Assembly (NCBI GenBank): GCA_018402075.1
Contig: JAGYJP010000020.1
Coordinates: 1 to 19,593, forward strand
Length of the DNA: 19,593 bases
Origin: Candidatus Nanopelagicales bacterium
GTDB taxonomy: Bacteria > Actinomycetota > Actinomycetes > S36-B12
Reading direction: 5' to 3'
Shown: positions 1-8,226 of the stretch, one piece after another
How the letters are laid out: every line of letters begins with the position of its first letter
How positions within the stretch are numbered: the stretch's first letter is position 1
Position numbers and translations under genes: made by a program
Notes under the pieces: model-generated
Databases searched by the model: none
What the model saw: only the letters and a program-made list of their open reading frames with translations
What the model was told of the DNA's origin: nothing

Positions 1-30
1 ATCGATAAACCCAACGGAAAGGAACAGGCC

Positions 31-222
31 ATGAGTGAAATCTCATCGCAAGAGCAAGAAGTGGGGGCAGGATATTTCGCCTCCCACCCGTTTCTAAGCG
101 CAGCAGTTGAAATCGTAGGAGGAGAAGCGATTGCCGGCATTAACGCAGCAGTCGGTGAAGTACATCAGGCGTCGAGTAACGCTATAAGCCCAGGGTTTGA
201 CCCTCAACGGATCTACAAATAA
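31..222 (+). CDS. Small protein of unknown function (63 aa), first gene of amidase operon
   Basis: I do not recognise this protein. It is 63 residues long, begins with a polar stretch, has a central Ala/Gly/Val-rich segment (about residues 24-42) and ends in FDPQRIYK. There is no signal peptide and no convincing membrane helix. The ATG is preceded by a good ribosome-binding site (GGAAAGGA at 16-23), and the stop lies 11 bp before the likely start of the amidase, so it is probably co-translated with it. Small AtzG-type subunits precede the amidase AtzE in cyanuric acid catabolism, which makes an accessory-subunit role conceivable. The sequence does not visibly match AtzG or GatC, so that remains inference. 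The operon's promoter may lie before the window. Confidence 0.6.
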   Translation: MSEISSQEQEVGAGYFASHPFLSAAVEIVGGEAIAGINAAVGEVHQASSNAISPGFDPQRIYK

Positions 223-233
223 GGGGAATGGAT

Positions 234-1631
234 ATGTCAGATATTGCTTTCATGAGTGTCCCTGAACTCGCGGCCGCCATTCGGGCCAAAGAGATTTCAG
301 CAGTCGATGTCGTTGAGGCAAACTCACGTCAGATTGATAAGTACAATGGCGAACATAATATTTTCACTCTTCCGTTAGTCGAGGAAGCAAAGATTCGCGC
401 TAAGAAGCTCGACGAAGACGCAGCGCGTGGGGTTTTTCACGGCCCGCTGCACGGCGTGACTCTGGCGGTCAAAGATGCAATTGACGTCGCTGGTTACAGA
501 AACACATATGGCACATCTTCTCGCCTCAGTGCTGCGCCCGCCACAAAGAACGCGTCTGTTGTCCAAAGCTTGGTTGATGCAGGTGCGAACATTATTGGCC
601 TCGCCAATCTGCATGAGCTCTGTTACGGAGGTACCTCGAACAACCCGTGGTTTGGGCCTGTTCGAAATATGTGGGATCCAACTCGCATGCCGGGTGGCTC
701 CAGCGGTGGTTCGGCTGTTTCGGTATCTTCGGGCTGCTCCGCGATCGCTATTGGTACCGATACAGGTGGCAGTGTTCGGATTCCTGCGTCAGTCACTGGT
801 ACATCAGCGTTAAAGGTGACAATCGACAAGTTCTCGACCGCTGGTGTCATGCCACTGACGTGGACGCTCGACACAGTTGGACCCATGGGTCGCCGAGCCG
901 AAGATCTCTTCGAGGCGTACGCCGCCCTGTCAGGAGAATCTTCTCGGCAGCCCTCTGACACTCCGCGTTTTGCCAACCCTAACCAGATCGTGGTGGGAAT
1001 CGATCGTGATTACTACCTTGAGCAAGATCGCATGGAGCCGGGTATCTACAACGGCTTCGTTAAGGCCATGGATCAATTGGCAAGCCTGGGTGTGAAAATT
1101 GTTGATGTCTCCATCCCACTTCTGCGAAATGCTGCAGCAGCGCAGTACGCAATTGTGTTAGGAGAAGCGTCTGCAGTATTTTCCGGGCCGCTCCGCAATG
1201 AGCGACCTAAGTATGGAACGGCGACTCAAGGTTATCTTGCACTCGGTGACACACTTCTTGCGCAGGATTACATCTCGGCCCTTCGGTTCCGACAGGAACT
1301 CTGGAATCAGATGAGGGAAGTATTCGAGAAAGTTGACTTCCTTATCTCTCCAGGAACGCCGCACGCTGCGTCCTTGATTGAGCAGGAAGAATTCCTGTGG
1401 CCCGATGGTTCAACAGAGTCACTTCTTGATGCCTGTTGGCGATTCACATTTCCATCCAACCTGGTAGGAATTCCAACCACTTGCCAGCCGTGCGGAGTTA
1501 CACCAGAGGGACTACCGGTCGGATTCCAGTTCATTGGACGCCCGAACTCTGAGTGGCCGCTGCTCTCAATTGCAGCAACAGTTGAGCGAGAGCTTGGCTG
1601 GGACTTCCGCGCTCCCATGACCAAGGCATAA
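234..1631 (+). CDS. Amidase-signature family hydrolase
   Basis: Hydrolyses a C-N amide bond, probably of a small carboxamide in the cytoplasm. The amidase signature is clear. Numbering from the upstream ATG at 228, the triad is Lys82 (in AVKDAIDVAG), the cis-Ser158 in GGSSGGSA, and the nucleophile Ser182 in TDTGGSVRIPAS; the 24-residue spacing between the serines fits the family. Length (465-467 aa) is normal. Two in-frame ATGs exist at 228 and 234. I choose 234 because the ribosome-binding site AAGGGG (221-226) is only 1 nt from the first but 7 nt from the second. The protein is GatA-like in sequence, but no gatB or gatC accompanies it; its neighbours are a dehydrogenase and a transporter, so a catabolic amidase is more likely than tRNA amidotransferase. 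The substrate cannot be read from the sequence. Confidence 0.93.
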   Translation: MSDIAFMSVPELAAAIRAKEISAVDVVEANSRQIDKYNGEHNIFTLPLVEEAKIRAKKLDEDAARGVFHGPLHGVTLAVKDAIDVAGYRNTYGTSSRLSAAPATKNASVVQSLVDAGANIIGLANLHELCYGGTSNNPWFGPVRNMWDPTRMPGGSSGGSAVSVSSGCSAIAIGTDTGGSVRIPASVTGTSALKVTIDKFSTAGVMPLTWTLDTVGPMGRRAEDLFEAYAALSGESSRQPSDTPRFANPNQIVVGIDRDYYLEQDRMEPGIYNGFVKAMDQLASLGVKIVDVSIPLLRNAAAAQYAIVLGEASAVFSGPLRNERPKYGTATQGYLALGDTLLAQDYISALRFRQELWNQMREVFEKVDFLISPGTPHAASLIEQEEFLWPDGSTESLLDACWRFTFPSNLVGIPTTCQPCGVTPEGLPVGFQFIGRPNSEWPLLSIAATVERELGWDFRAPMTKA

Positions 1632-1667
1632 GTCAACATTCGTGCAGGACTTTTCGAGGGGTCGATG

Positions 1668-2141
1668 ATGGATATTGAAATTGGATCCTCATCTGCTTTA
1701 GTTCATCTTGAACCTGGAGAAGTCCTGCACGAGGCTGTTTGCGAAGCTTTTGAGGCGACCGGTCGGCGATTTTCAATTCTTTCCACCTGTATCGGAAGTT
1801 TGCGCTACGTCGATTATGGCTTGGCTGCATGTGATGACAAAGGAATCGTAGGGCCAGGACTTCGTTACACCCGAGTAGACGATGCCATTGAAATCGGGTG
1901 TATTCAAGGACATATTGGAATAGATGCTGACAACAACCCATCACCACATTTGCATGGTGTGATGTTCGGTAGAGAAGGCCAATGTTTTGGTGGCCATATT
2001 TTTGAAGCACACGTACTCATAACCATCGAATTTTCGATTTCAGGTTCATCTGATGTGGGCTGGCAACGGGTCTATGAACCTGTATTAGGTTCGCCGCCCC
2101 TTCCATTACTCAAACCTGTTCGTCACATACAAGATGTCTGA
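1668..2141 (+). CDS. PPC/DUF296-domain protein
   Basis: The whole protein (about 157 aa) matches the plants-and-prokaryotes-conserved (PPC, DUF296) fold. The recognisable block is at about residues 94-124, with His95 and His97 in PHLHG, then CFGGHIFEAH with His111 and His116, followed by a hydrophobic strand (VLITIEF). Bacterial PPC proteins are small, usually trimeric and mostly of unknown function; the conserved histidines suggest a metal or ligand site, which is inference. Tandem ATGs lie at 1665 and 1668. The second is better spaced from the GAGGGG ribosome-binding site (1656-1661). The gene follows the amidase by 36 bp and overlaps the dehydrogenase by 8 bp, so all three are probably translated from one mRNA and act in one pathway. 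Confidence 0.8.
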   Translation: MDIEIGSSSALVHLEPGEVLHEAVCEAFEATGRRFSILSTCIGSLRYVDYGLAACDDKGIVGPGLRYTRVDDAIEIGCIQGHIGIDADNNPSPHLHGVMFGREGQCFGGHIFEAHVLITIEFSISGSSDVGWQRVYEPVLGSPPLPLLKPVRHIQDV

Positions 2142-2841
2142 GGCAATTACACTGCTTGTTATCGGGGGGGCCTCCGGAATTGGAGCTGCCATTTGTCGTG
2201 AGGCGACCCGCGATGGCTGGCGAGTTATTTCATTGGACTCTCTCGATCACAACAATGGCTCCTGGCGTCACGGACAAGTTGATCTGAGAGACCATTCTTC
2301 CGTAACCCGCGCTCTGGACCAGTTACGCGCTGAGTGCACTCACATAGATGCTTTACATATCACTGCGGGAATTGTTGATCCGACACCCATATTGACAATG
2401 CCGATGGGACGTGTCGCTGAACTTTTCGACGTTAACGTTATTGGTGTTGTTGATGCCATTCGTGGATGTGCTGATGTGCTGAGAGATAATGGATCAATTG
2501 TTCTTTTTTCATCTATTGCAGCCCAGCGTGGTGGCGGATACTTCGGGTCGTCTGCCTATGCTGCCACCAAGTCAGCCATCGAAGGTCTTACCCGCGGATT
2601 TGCGAAGGAGTTTGCCACACGTGGAATAAGAGTTAACTGCATCGCTCCAGGTCCTACCAATACTCCTATGTTGATGTCGGCATCGAAAGAAATTCTTGAT
2701 CAAGTCATAAGTTCAACGCTTCTCGGCCGGATATGTGAACCGGAAGAGATCGCTGGCGTCGCTCTTTTTCTCAGTAGTTCCAAAGCCGCATACATGACCG
2801 GCACAACTATTTTTGTTGACGGTGGGATGAGCGTTAGGTGA
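2134..2841 (+). CDS. Short-chain dehydrogenase/reductase (SDR)
   Basis: NAD(P)-dependent oxidoreductase of the classical SDR family, 235 aa, the usual length. Visible motifs: the cofactor-binding GGASGIG at residues 11-17, an ITAG variant of the NNAG motif at 76-79, Asn101 in DVNVIG, Ser127 in the SS pair, and the catalytic Tyr142-x-x-x-Lys146 in AYAATK, followed by RVNCIAPGPTNTPM and a C-terminal FVDGGMSVR. Asp35 at the end of beta-2 (ISLDS) hints at NAD preference, which is inference. The start codon overlaps the end of the PPC gene by 8 bp, and the stop overlaps the GTG of the transporter gene (GTGA). This coupling points to oxidation or reduction of a hydroxy or keto group in the same pathway as the amidase. 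Confidence 0.92.
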   Translation: MSEAITLLVIGGASGIGAAICREATRDGWRVISLDSLDHNNGSWRHGQVDLRDHSSVTRALDQLRAECTHIDALHITAGIVDPTPILTMPMGRVAELFDVNVIGVVDAIRGCADVLRDNGSIVLFSSIAAQRGGGYFGSSAYAATKSAIEGLTRGFAKEFATRGIRVNCIAPGPTNTPMLMSASKEILDQVISSTLLGRICEPEEIAGVALFLSSSKAAYMTGTTIFVDGGMSVR

Positions 2842-3755
2842 TTCCAAGAATCCCATTACTTTTTAGTACGGGCATTGTTGTGGCTCTTTTATTGGGCACA
2901 CTCGTGCCCTCAAATTCAGCGACGCTATTTCTTATCCTTGGGTTTCTTTTCATCGCCACTCTGGGAACCGTCGGAGGACTCGAAAAAGGTTGGCAATCTC
3001 GGGCAGCAAACTATCGGGGTGCCATTCGACTGCTGATTATTAACGTCGTATCCGGCTCAATGCCCATGGCTTTGGTCGGTTTGTGGATAGGTATGGACAC
3101 TCCAGTGGGCTTGGGGTTTCTACTCCTGGCGATTGTGCCCGTAGCTGGTGGAATTCCGGCATATGCGTCAGCTCTCGGAGTTCCTGCTGAACGAATAACT
3201 CTCTTTGCACTTGTTTCATATGTGATTGCACTCTTTGTTACACCTGCCCTCATGGGGGTTCTTGTGGGAGCTCCTCAAACACAGGGTGTGCTGTGGTGGA
3301 CGCTCATGTTCGGTTTGATCATTCCGAGTGTCTTGGGAATTTTCCTGGCCCGACCAATCACTAAAATTCCTATTGGAACCAGGCGAGCACTTATTTTGAG
3401 TGCGTTGCTGGTGGTGATGTTTGGCATTGGTTCATCATTGAACGGTTTGGATTTTGATCTTGACACGCTTGGCGCCCCCGTGGCGCTGGTTGTGCTTATC
3501 GGTTTACTTCGTGCTCCGCTTGGCGCGTTAATTGGGGCATTCTTGAACCGATCAGCCAGACTCCAAACTTCTGTCAATGAAGCCATGCTGGCAGGCGGCT
3601 ATCGCAACTGCGCGCTGGCCGGGGTGGCGGCCTTAGCTATTGGACAACCAGCAGCAGCAATTCCAGGAACGCTGGGATTGGTGAGCGAAGCGATACTCAT
3701 GGCGTTGTTGGCGCTCCGTGAAGTCCTTAATAGACAATCGTCTCGAAGGAAATAG
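2838..3755 (+). CDS. BASS-like (bile acid:sodium symporter type) membrane transporter
   Basis: Integral membrane protein of 305 aa with about nine or ten hydrophobic segments (roughly 7-24, 29-45, 63-83, 90-104, 118-143, 151-170, 183-200, 212-234, 255-270 and 276-293). The region PVAGGIPAYASALG (101-114) and the later GGYRNCALAGVAALA (253-267) resemble the crossover motifs of the bile acid:sodium symporter family, whose members carry organic anions such as pantoate or 2-oxo acids with Na+. The assignment rests on topology and these motifs and is moderate. Translation starts at a GTG that overlaps the SDR stop by 4 bp. As last gene of the operon it probably imports the compound that the amidase and SDR process; export is also possible. 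The stop is 26 bp from the convergent E2 gene. Confidence 0.72.
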   Translation: MIPRIPLLFSTGIVVALLLGTLVPSNSATLFLILGFLFIATLGTVGGLEKGWQSRAANYRGAIRLLIINVVSGSMPMALVGLWIGMDTPVGLGFLLLAIVPVAGGIPAYASALGVPAERITLFALVSYVIALFVTPALMGVLVGAPQTQGVLWWTLMFGLIIPSVLGIFLARPITKIPIGTRRALILSALLVVMFGIGSSLNGLDFDLDTLGAPVALVVLIGLLRAPLGALIGAFLNRSARLQTSVNEAMLAGGYRNCALAGVAALAIGQPAAAIPGTLGLVSEAILMALLALREVLNRQSSRRK

Positions 3756-3781
3756 ACCGAAACTCAATTTCTGGATTGCGA

Positions 3782-4981
3782 CTAGATGTACATCAGCGCA
3801 AGGCCCGGGTTTTGCACGAGAGCAGCGGTTGCCTTCAAAAGTGCGGCGCCCTCGCTGCCGTTGAGAATTCGATGATCAATAGTGAGAGAAAGTTGTAGCA
3901 CTGGTCTGATTGCAATTTCCTCACCAGGATTTGTCACGACCCAAGGCCTGCGTTCGATGGCACCGACAGCCAATATGACAGCCTCGCCAGGGTTTAGTAG
4001 TGGGGTGCCAGTCTCAATTCCCAAGGCACCGATATTGGTAATGGTTACAGAGCCGCCTGAAATTTGCTGAGGGGTAAGCTCTCCATTTCTCGCATCTGTG
4101 ATCACCGTATTCAATTCAATAATGAACTCCGCGAGTGATAGAGCCTCTGTTGACTTGACATTCGGCACCACAAGTCCCAGAGATGTAGCAACGGCTACTC
4201 CGAGATTTATGGATTTGTGAAAACTTATTTGTTCATTCGAATCGTCGATAGAGGAATTTGCAAGGGGGAAGCTTGTCAGTGCCTTGACAAAGCAACGCGC
4301 TATCAATGCAAATGGTGTGATTCGAACACCCTTGAATGCAGGCTCTGACATCAAATCACTCTGTAGAGAAAGAAGCGCGGAAACTTCAATTGTGGTGAAG
4401 AGCGTTGCTTGGGGAGCTTCAGTTGCTGATCGCACCATGGCGCGGGCCATGTGTTTTCGCATACCCGTCAATGTGACATTTTCGCCTGGACTTGGGGTGG
4501 AATCCTTCATCCGCGAAATATCATCTCGAGTTATTTCCCCATGTTTTCCGGTTGGCTTTATTTTAGCCAAGTCAATATTTAAGTCACGCGCTAATTTTCG
4601 AACCGGGGGAGTTGCTCGAAAGGACGGTCGGGAGATAGGACTGTCGGTGGTTGGAACTCCGTATCCCACCAAAAGGCTGGGATTTTCGGAAATAGGTTCC
4701 TGGTTCGTGGGCATTTCCTCCGGCTGGCCGTCTGGATCATCTGACGTTTCTATTGTCACGAGAAGGGTTCCAACCGGGAATGACTCATCCACTGTGCAAT
4801 GTATTTGGCGGATAATTCCGCCGAAGGGCGATGGCAATTCGACATTGGCCTTCTCGGTTTCAATTTCAACCAGGGGTGTGTCAACATCGACCAATTGGCC
4901 CTCGTGCACAAGCCATTGAATGATCGTTGCCTCGGTCAGTCCCTCGCCAACATCTGGCAAGGTGAATTCGACTATCGCCAT
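3782..4981 (-). CDS. bkdC: 2-oxo acid dehydrogenase E2 (dihydrolipoyl acyltransferase)
   Basis: E2 core subunit of a 2-oxo acid dehydrogenase complex, which carries the acyl group on lipoate and passes it to CoA. Domain order: one lipoyl domain (1-75) with Lys44 in IETEKANVEL, a Pro/Ser-rich linker, the peripheral-subunit-binding domain at about 120-158 (ATPPVRKLARDLNIDL), and the acyltransferase domain from about 170. Length is 399 aa, normal for a one-lipoyl E2. The active-site motif reads DHRILNGSEGA: His370 is present, but the Asp of the usual HxxxDG is Asn374 (codon AAC). The ribosome-binding site AAAGGAA is well placed before the ATG, 15 bp after E1-beta. Context favours branched-chain 2-oxo acids; a pyruvate complex cannot be excluded. 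No E3 gene lies in the window. Confidence 0.93.
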   Translation of the reverse strand: MAIVEFTLPDVGEGLTEATIIQWLVHEGQLVDVDTPLVEIETEKANVELPSPFGGIIRQIHCTVDESFPVGTLLVTIETSDDPDGQPEEMPTNQEPISENPSLLVGYGVPTTDSPISRPSFRATPPVRKLARDLNIDLAKIKPTGKHGEITRDDISRMKDSTPSPGENVTLTGMRKHMARAMVRSATEAPQATLFTTIEVSALLSLQSDLMSEPAFKGVRITPFALIARCFVKALTSFPLANSSIDDSNEQISFHKSINLGVAVATSLGLVVPNVKSTEALSLAEFIIELNTVITDARNGELTPQQISGGSVTITNIGALGIETGTPLLNPGEAVILAVGAIERRPWVVTNPGEEIAIRPVLQLSLTIDHRILNGSEGAALLKATAALVQNPGLALMYI

Positions 4982-4996
4982 GTTGTATTCCTTTGG

Positions 4997-5965
4997 TTAT
5001 GTGTCCAGTGTTTGCTCAACGGCTGCCAGCACTCTGTCAAGATTGGGCAACCAATGGTGTTCGAGCCGACTCGGGGGATAAGGAGTGTCGAAACCAGTGA
5101 CCCGTGCGACAGGTGCCTCGAGATAGTAGAAGGCTTCTTCCATGATTCGTGAGGCGATTTCGGCACCCATGCCACCACTTAGGCTCGCTTCATGGATTAC
5201 AACTGCTCGCCCAGCACTTATCACTGTCGGCATCAGCGTTTCGAGATCCAGTGGTGCGAGGGACCGCATGTTGACAACGGCTGCCTTCACTCCGTGCTGG
5301 GCCAAAATGTCACTGGCTTCAATGGCTGTTTTCACTGTGGCGCCGTAGGCAATAAGCACAATGTCGTGGCCTTCTCTTGTGATTTCCGCACCGCCAATGG
5401 GAAGCGTGATGTTTTGATCGATTTCACCGCGCTCCCAGTAGCGCGATTTAGGTTCTAAAAAAATGACGGGATCGTCGCAATCTATCGCGGCCAGAATGGA
5501 GGAGTAGGCATCTTGGGGGGTAGAGCATGTCACGACGCGCAACCCGGGTGTGTGTGCAAAGTATGCTTCTGGGGATTCGGAATGGTGCTCAATTGCACCG
5601 ATTCCTCCGGCAACGGGAATTCGAATGACAACTGGCAATCGGATGAACCCGCGACTGCGATGATGCAATTTCGCAAGTTGCGTGGTGATTTGATTCATTG
5701 CTGGGAACACAAACCCGTCAAATTGAATCTCGCAAATGGGACGGTATCCACTCATTGCGAGGCCAATGGCTGTTCCAATAATTCCGGCCTCACCGAGAGG
5801 GCTATTGACCACACGCGATTCGCCGAATGTCTCCAAGAGTCCGTTTGTCACCCGGAAAACTCCACCTAAACGACCGACGTCTTCACCCATGATGAGCGTC
5901 CGTTCATCGGCTGTTAGGGCATCGTGCAGTGCAAGATTAATTGCGGCAGACATCGTGAGGTTCAT
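4997..5965 (-). CDS. bkdB: 2-oxo acid dehydrogenase E1 component, beta subunit
   Basis: Beta subunit of the thiamine-diphosphate-dependent E1, which with the alpha subunit decarboxylates the 2-oxo acid and acylates the E2 lipoate. At 322 aa it has the standard length. Recognisable features are MGEDVG (26-31), Glu59 in NSPLGEAGI (the Glu that activates thiamine diphosphate), the FDGFVFPAMNQI segment, and the His-rich active-site loop GAIEHHSESPEAYFAH. Its ATG overlaps the stop of E1-alpha by 4 bp (ATGA), so the two chains are made by coupled translation as expected for an alpha2beta2 enzyme. The second in-frame ATG (residue 5) is possible but less likely. The gene is part of the four-gene operon that starts with the acyl-CoA dehydrogenase. 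Confidence 0.93.
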   Translation of the reverse strand: MNLTMSAAINLALHDALTADERTLIMGEDVGRLGGVFRVTNGLLETFGESRVVNSPLGEAGIIGTAIGLAMSGYRPICEIQFDGFVFPAMNQITTQLAKLHHRSRGFIRLPVVIRIPVAGGIGAIEHHSESPEAYFAHTPGLRVVTCSTPQDAYSSILAAIDCDDPVIFLEPKSRYWERGEIDQNITLPIGGAEITREGHDIVLIAYGATVKTAIEASDILAQHGVKAAVVNMRSLAPLDLETLMPTVISAGRAVVIHEASLSGGMGAEIASRIMEEAFYYLEAPVARVTGFDTPYPPSRLEHHWLPNLDRVLAAVEQTLDT

Positions 5966-6990
5966 GAGGTACCTTGCGATTCGAATTGGCGTAAGTAGGT
6001 TTCTTCCTGGCGCAGCAATTCACGAGTGGGTCGCGTAAGCGTGAATTGGAATGGATCTCGGGAGTCGGGGTCCGGCATGGTGCGACATTCTTGTCGGACC
6101 TGTTCGTCTAACGCCTTCGCCTCGCGTTCAATTTCTTCGATGATTTTGTTGGCGTCGGTGGAAACTTTGTGAAGTAGCTTGATTCCCCGGTCAATTGGGT
6201 CGCGATCTCGCCACACTTGTATTTCATCCTCCGACCTATATCGTGAATCGTCATCGGAAGTTGTATGCGCATTTATTCGGTAGGTCATTGCTTCGATAAG
6301 AGATGGCCCGCCACCACGGCGGGCCCGTTCCAGGGCTTCCGTGGTCGCCTCATAACAGGCAATCGCATCATTGCCATCGATCTGGACGGAGGGAATGCCA
6401 AATCCCAATCCGCGATCGGACAATGGCACTTTGGACTGGACGGATGAGGGTGAGGAGATCGCCCATTGATTATTTTGACAAAAGAAGACGACTGGCACAT
6501 TCTGGGTCGCACTCCACACAAAAGCCTCATTGGTCTCCCCTTGACTGAATGATCCATCGCCTAAACAGACAAGTACCGCTCTGCCGGGAGGAGATCCAGG
6601 ACTCCGGCGTTCCGCATCGCGTTTTAGACCCATGGCATAGCCAACTCCGTGCAGCGATTGCGCCCCAATAACGAGAGTGGAGAGATAACAGTTGTAGTCA
6701 TCGGGCTCCCAGCCACCCAATGATGTTCCCCTGTAGAGAGCGAGGAGCTCACGTGGTTGAACTCCTCGTGACAAGAGAACACCTTGTTCTCGATATGTAG
6801 GAAACACAATATCTTCATCTGCGAGCGCTGCCGCCATGCCGGCGTGGGCAGCTTCTTGGCCCAGAAGGGATGGCCAAAGCGCTAATTCCCCTTGGCGTTG
6901 CAGGCTGGTCGCTGCATTATCAAATGTGCGAGCCAGAATCATGGTTCGCAGCATTCTGCCGACCAGTTCTGGATCAGGATTCACGTTCAC
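5962..6990 (-). CDS. bkdA: 2-oxo acid dehydrogenase E1 component, alpha subunit
   Basis: Alpha subunit of E1, 342 aa. The thiamine-diphosphate/Mg signature is present: GDGSFSQGETNEA from Gly144, ending in QNN at 172-174. The phosphorylation-loop equivalent INAHTTSDDDSRYR is intact, and its TSDD(D)SxYR form is like that of branched-chain 2-oxo acid dehydrogenases. Start: a GTG at 6990, 2 bp after the acyl-CoA dehydrogenase stop; GTG at 6984 is an alternative. No clear ribosome-binding site is seen, so translation probably depends on coupling. Substrate assignment to branched-chain 2-oxo acids rests on the adjacent acyl-CoA dehydrogenase and the divergent Lrp-type regulator, not on this protein alone. 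Confidence 0.92.
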   Translation of the reverse strand: MNVNPDPELVGRMLRTMILARTFDNAATSLQRQGELALWPSLLGQEAAHAGMAAALADEDIVFPTYREQGVLLSRGVQPRELLALYRGTSLGGWEPDDYNCYLSTLVIGAQSLHGVGYAMGLKRDAERRSPGSPPGRAVLVCLGDGSFSQGETNEAFVWSATQNVPVVFFCQNNQWAISSPSSVQSKVPLSDRGLGFGIPSVQIDGNDAIACYEATTEALERARRGGGPSLIEAMTYRINAHTTSDDDSRYRSEDEIQVWRDRDPIDRGIKLLHKVSTDANKIIEEIEREAKALDEQVRQECRTMPDPDSRDPFQFTLTRPTRELLRQEETYLRQFESQGTS

Positions 6991-6992
6991 AG

Positions 6993-8156
6993 TCAGTTCA
7001 CTTGCGAACGTCGTGCGAGATGGCGAGCTATAACCATTCGTTGTATCTGATTTGTCCCTTCAAAAATCTGCATGACCTTTGCCTCACGCATGTAGCGCTC
7101 AACCGGATGATCACGTGTGTATCCGGCACCGCCTAAGACTTGAACCGCGTCAGTCGTAACACGCATGGCAGTGTCAGTCGCTACAAGCTTCGCGATGCTC
7201 GCCTCACGCGCATATGGTCGACCTGCATCTTTAAGTCGTGCAGCTGCGAGGTACATCTCGCGCGCAATTTGAGTTTGGGCGTCCATGTCAGCAAGAATGA
7301 AACCCACTCCCTGATGATCAATAATGGATTTTCCAAACGTTTCCCGATTGAGGGCGTAATGAACCGCGTAATCAAGTGCGGATTGAGCTAGTCCAACAGC
7401 GATGGCTGCTATGCCGAGCCTTCCCGCGTCTAACGCGGACAGCGCGATCGCAAGACCTTCGCCGTTCTCTCCGATCAACGCACTATCGCCCGCGATCACA
7501 TTGTCGAGATGTATGAGTGAGGTGGGTGATCCGGTCAATCCCATTTTCAACTCAGCCTTGCCTGCAGATAGACCTGGGGAATCAGCAGGAAGGTAAAAGC
7601 AACTGATGCCTTTGTGTGGATCATCGGATGTTCGGGCGAAGACAATATAGAAATCTGCAACGCCACCATGAGTCACCCAGGCTTTGGTTCCATCAAGTGT
7701 CCACAATCCGTCGTGTTCCACGGCTTTCGTGCGGATCGCACTTGGATCTGATCCTGCGTGTACTTCGGAGAGGCAGTAGGCGCCAAGATGCGTGCCTGAC
7801 ATGAGACGCCGAAGCGTGTCGTTATGGCTCTCGTGGGATCCAAAAGCGATTAGCGGGTGACAAGCCAATGAATGAACACTGACCGTGAGTGCCACGCTGG
7901 CCCACCGCATGGCAATTTCTTCCAGTACCTGTAGGTACACCTCGTAACTCTGACCCCCACCGCCAATTGACTCTGGAAACGGTAGAGAAAGAAGTCCGAG
8001 AGTCCCAAGTTGGTCAATAATTTCTCGGGGAAATTGTCCATTCGCTTCCGCTTCTGCAGCCCGTGGAGCGAGTTTGTCATCGGAAAAGGTGGCCACCATG
8101 TCGATCAAACTTCGTGCCTCGGGGCTGGGCAAGGTCCTAGTCACGGTAGTGAACAT
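6993..8156 (-). CDS. Acyl-CoA dehydrogenase (probably branched/short chain)
   Basis: FAD-dependent acyl-CoA dehydrogenase, 387 aa, which would introduce the 2,3 double bond into an acyl-CoA and pass electrons to ETF. The family signatures are present: CLSEVHAGSD (128-137), GTKAWVTHGG (156-165), and near the C-terminus AGYTRDHPVERYMREAKV followed by Glu366 in IFEGTNQIQ, the catalytic base position of SCAD/MCAD-type enzymes. The ATG at 8156 has a good ribosome-binding site (AAGGGAG on the minus strand, about 8171-8165). It is the first gene of the operon and lies directly before E1-alpha, so isobutyryl-, 2-methylbutyryl- or isovaleryl-CoA made by the complex is the likely substrate. Exact chain specificity cannot be told by eye. 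Confidence 0.93.
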   Translation of the reverse strand: MFTTVTRTLPSPEARSLIDMVATFSDDKLAPRAAEAEANGQFPREIIDQLGTLGLLSLPFPESIGGGGQSYEVYLQVLEEIAMRWASVALTVSVHSLACHPLIAFGSHESHNDTLRRLMSGTHLGAYCLSEVHAGSDPSAIRTKAVEHDGLWTLDGTKAWVTHGGVADFYIVFARTSDDPHKGISCFYLPADSPGLSAGKAELKMGLTGSPTSLIHLDNVIAGDSALIGENGEGLAIALSALDAGRLGIAAIAVGLAQSALDYAVHYALNRETFGKSIIDHQGVGFILADMDAQTQIAREMYLAAARLKDAGRPYAREASIAKLVATDTAMRVTTDAVQVLGGAGYTRDHPVERYMREAKVMQIFEGTNQIQRMVIARHLARRSQVN

Positions 8157-8226
8157 TTAGATGGGCTCCCTTGAGGTTGTGTTTGATCTGGCTCAACTTT
8201 CGCGCACCTCACCTAAAATTGCAAGA

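Noticed and set aside
234..1631. GatA, the amidotransferase subunit for Glu-tRNA(Gln)
   Set aside because: The signature is shared, but there is no gatB or gatC in the operon and the neighbours are catabolic; a general amidase fits better.
4284..4919. Long open frame (211 aa) on the plus strand opposite the E2 gene
   Set aside because: Antisense shadow of a clearly coding E2 domain; no recognisable domain and low-complexity Ser/Arg/Gly content.
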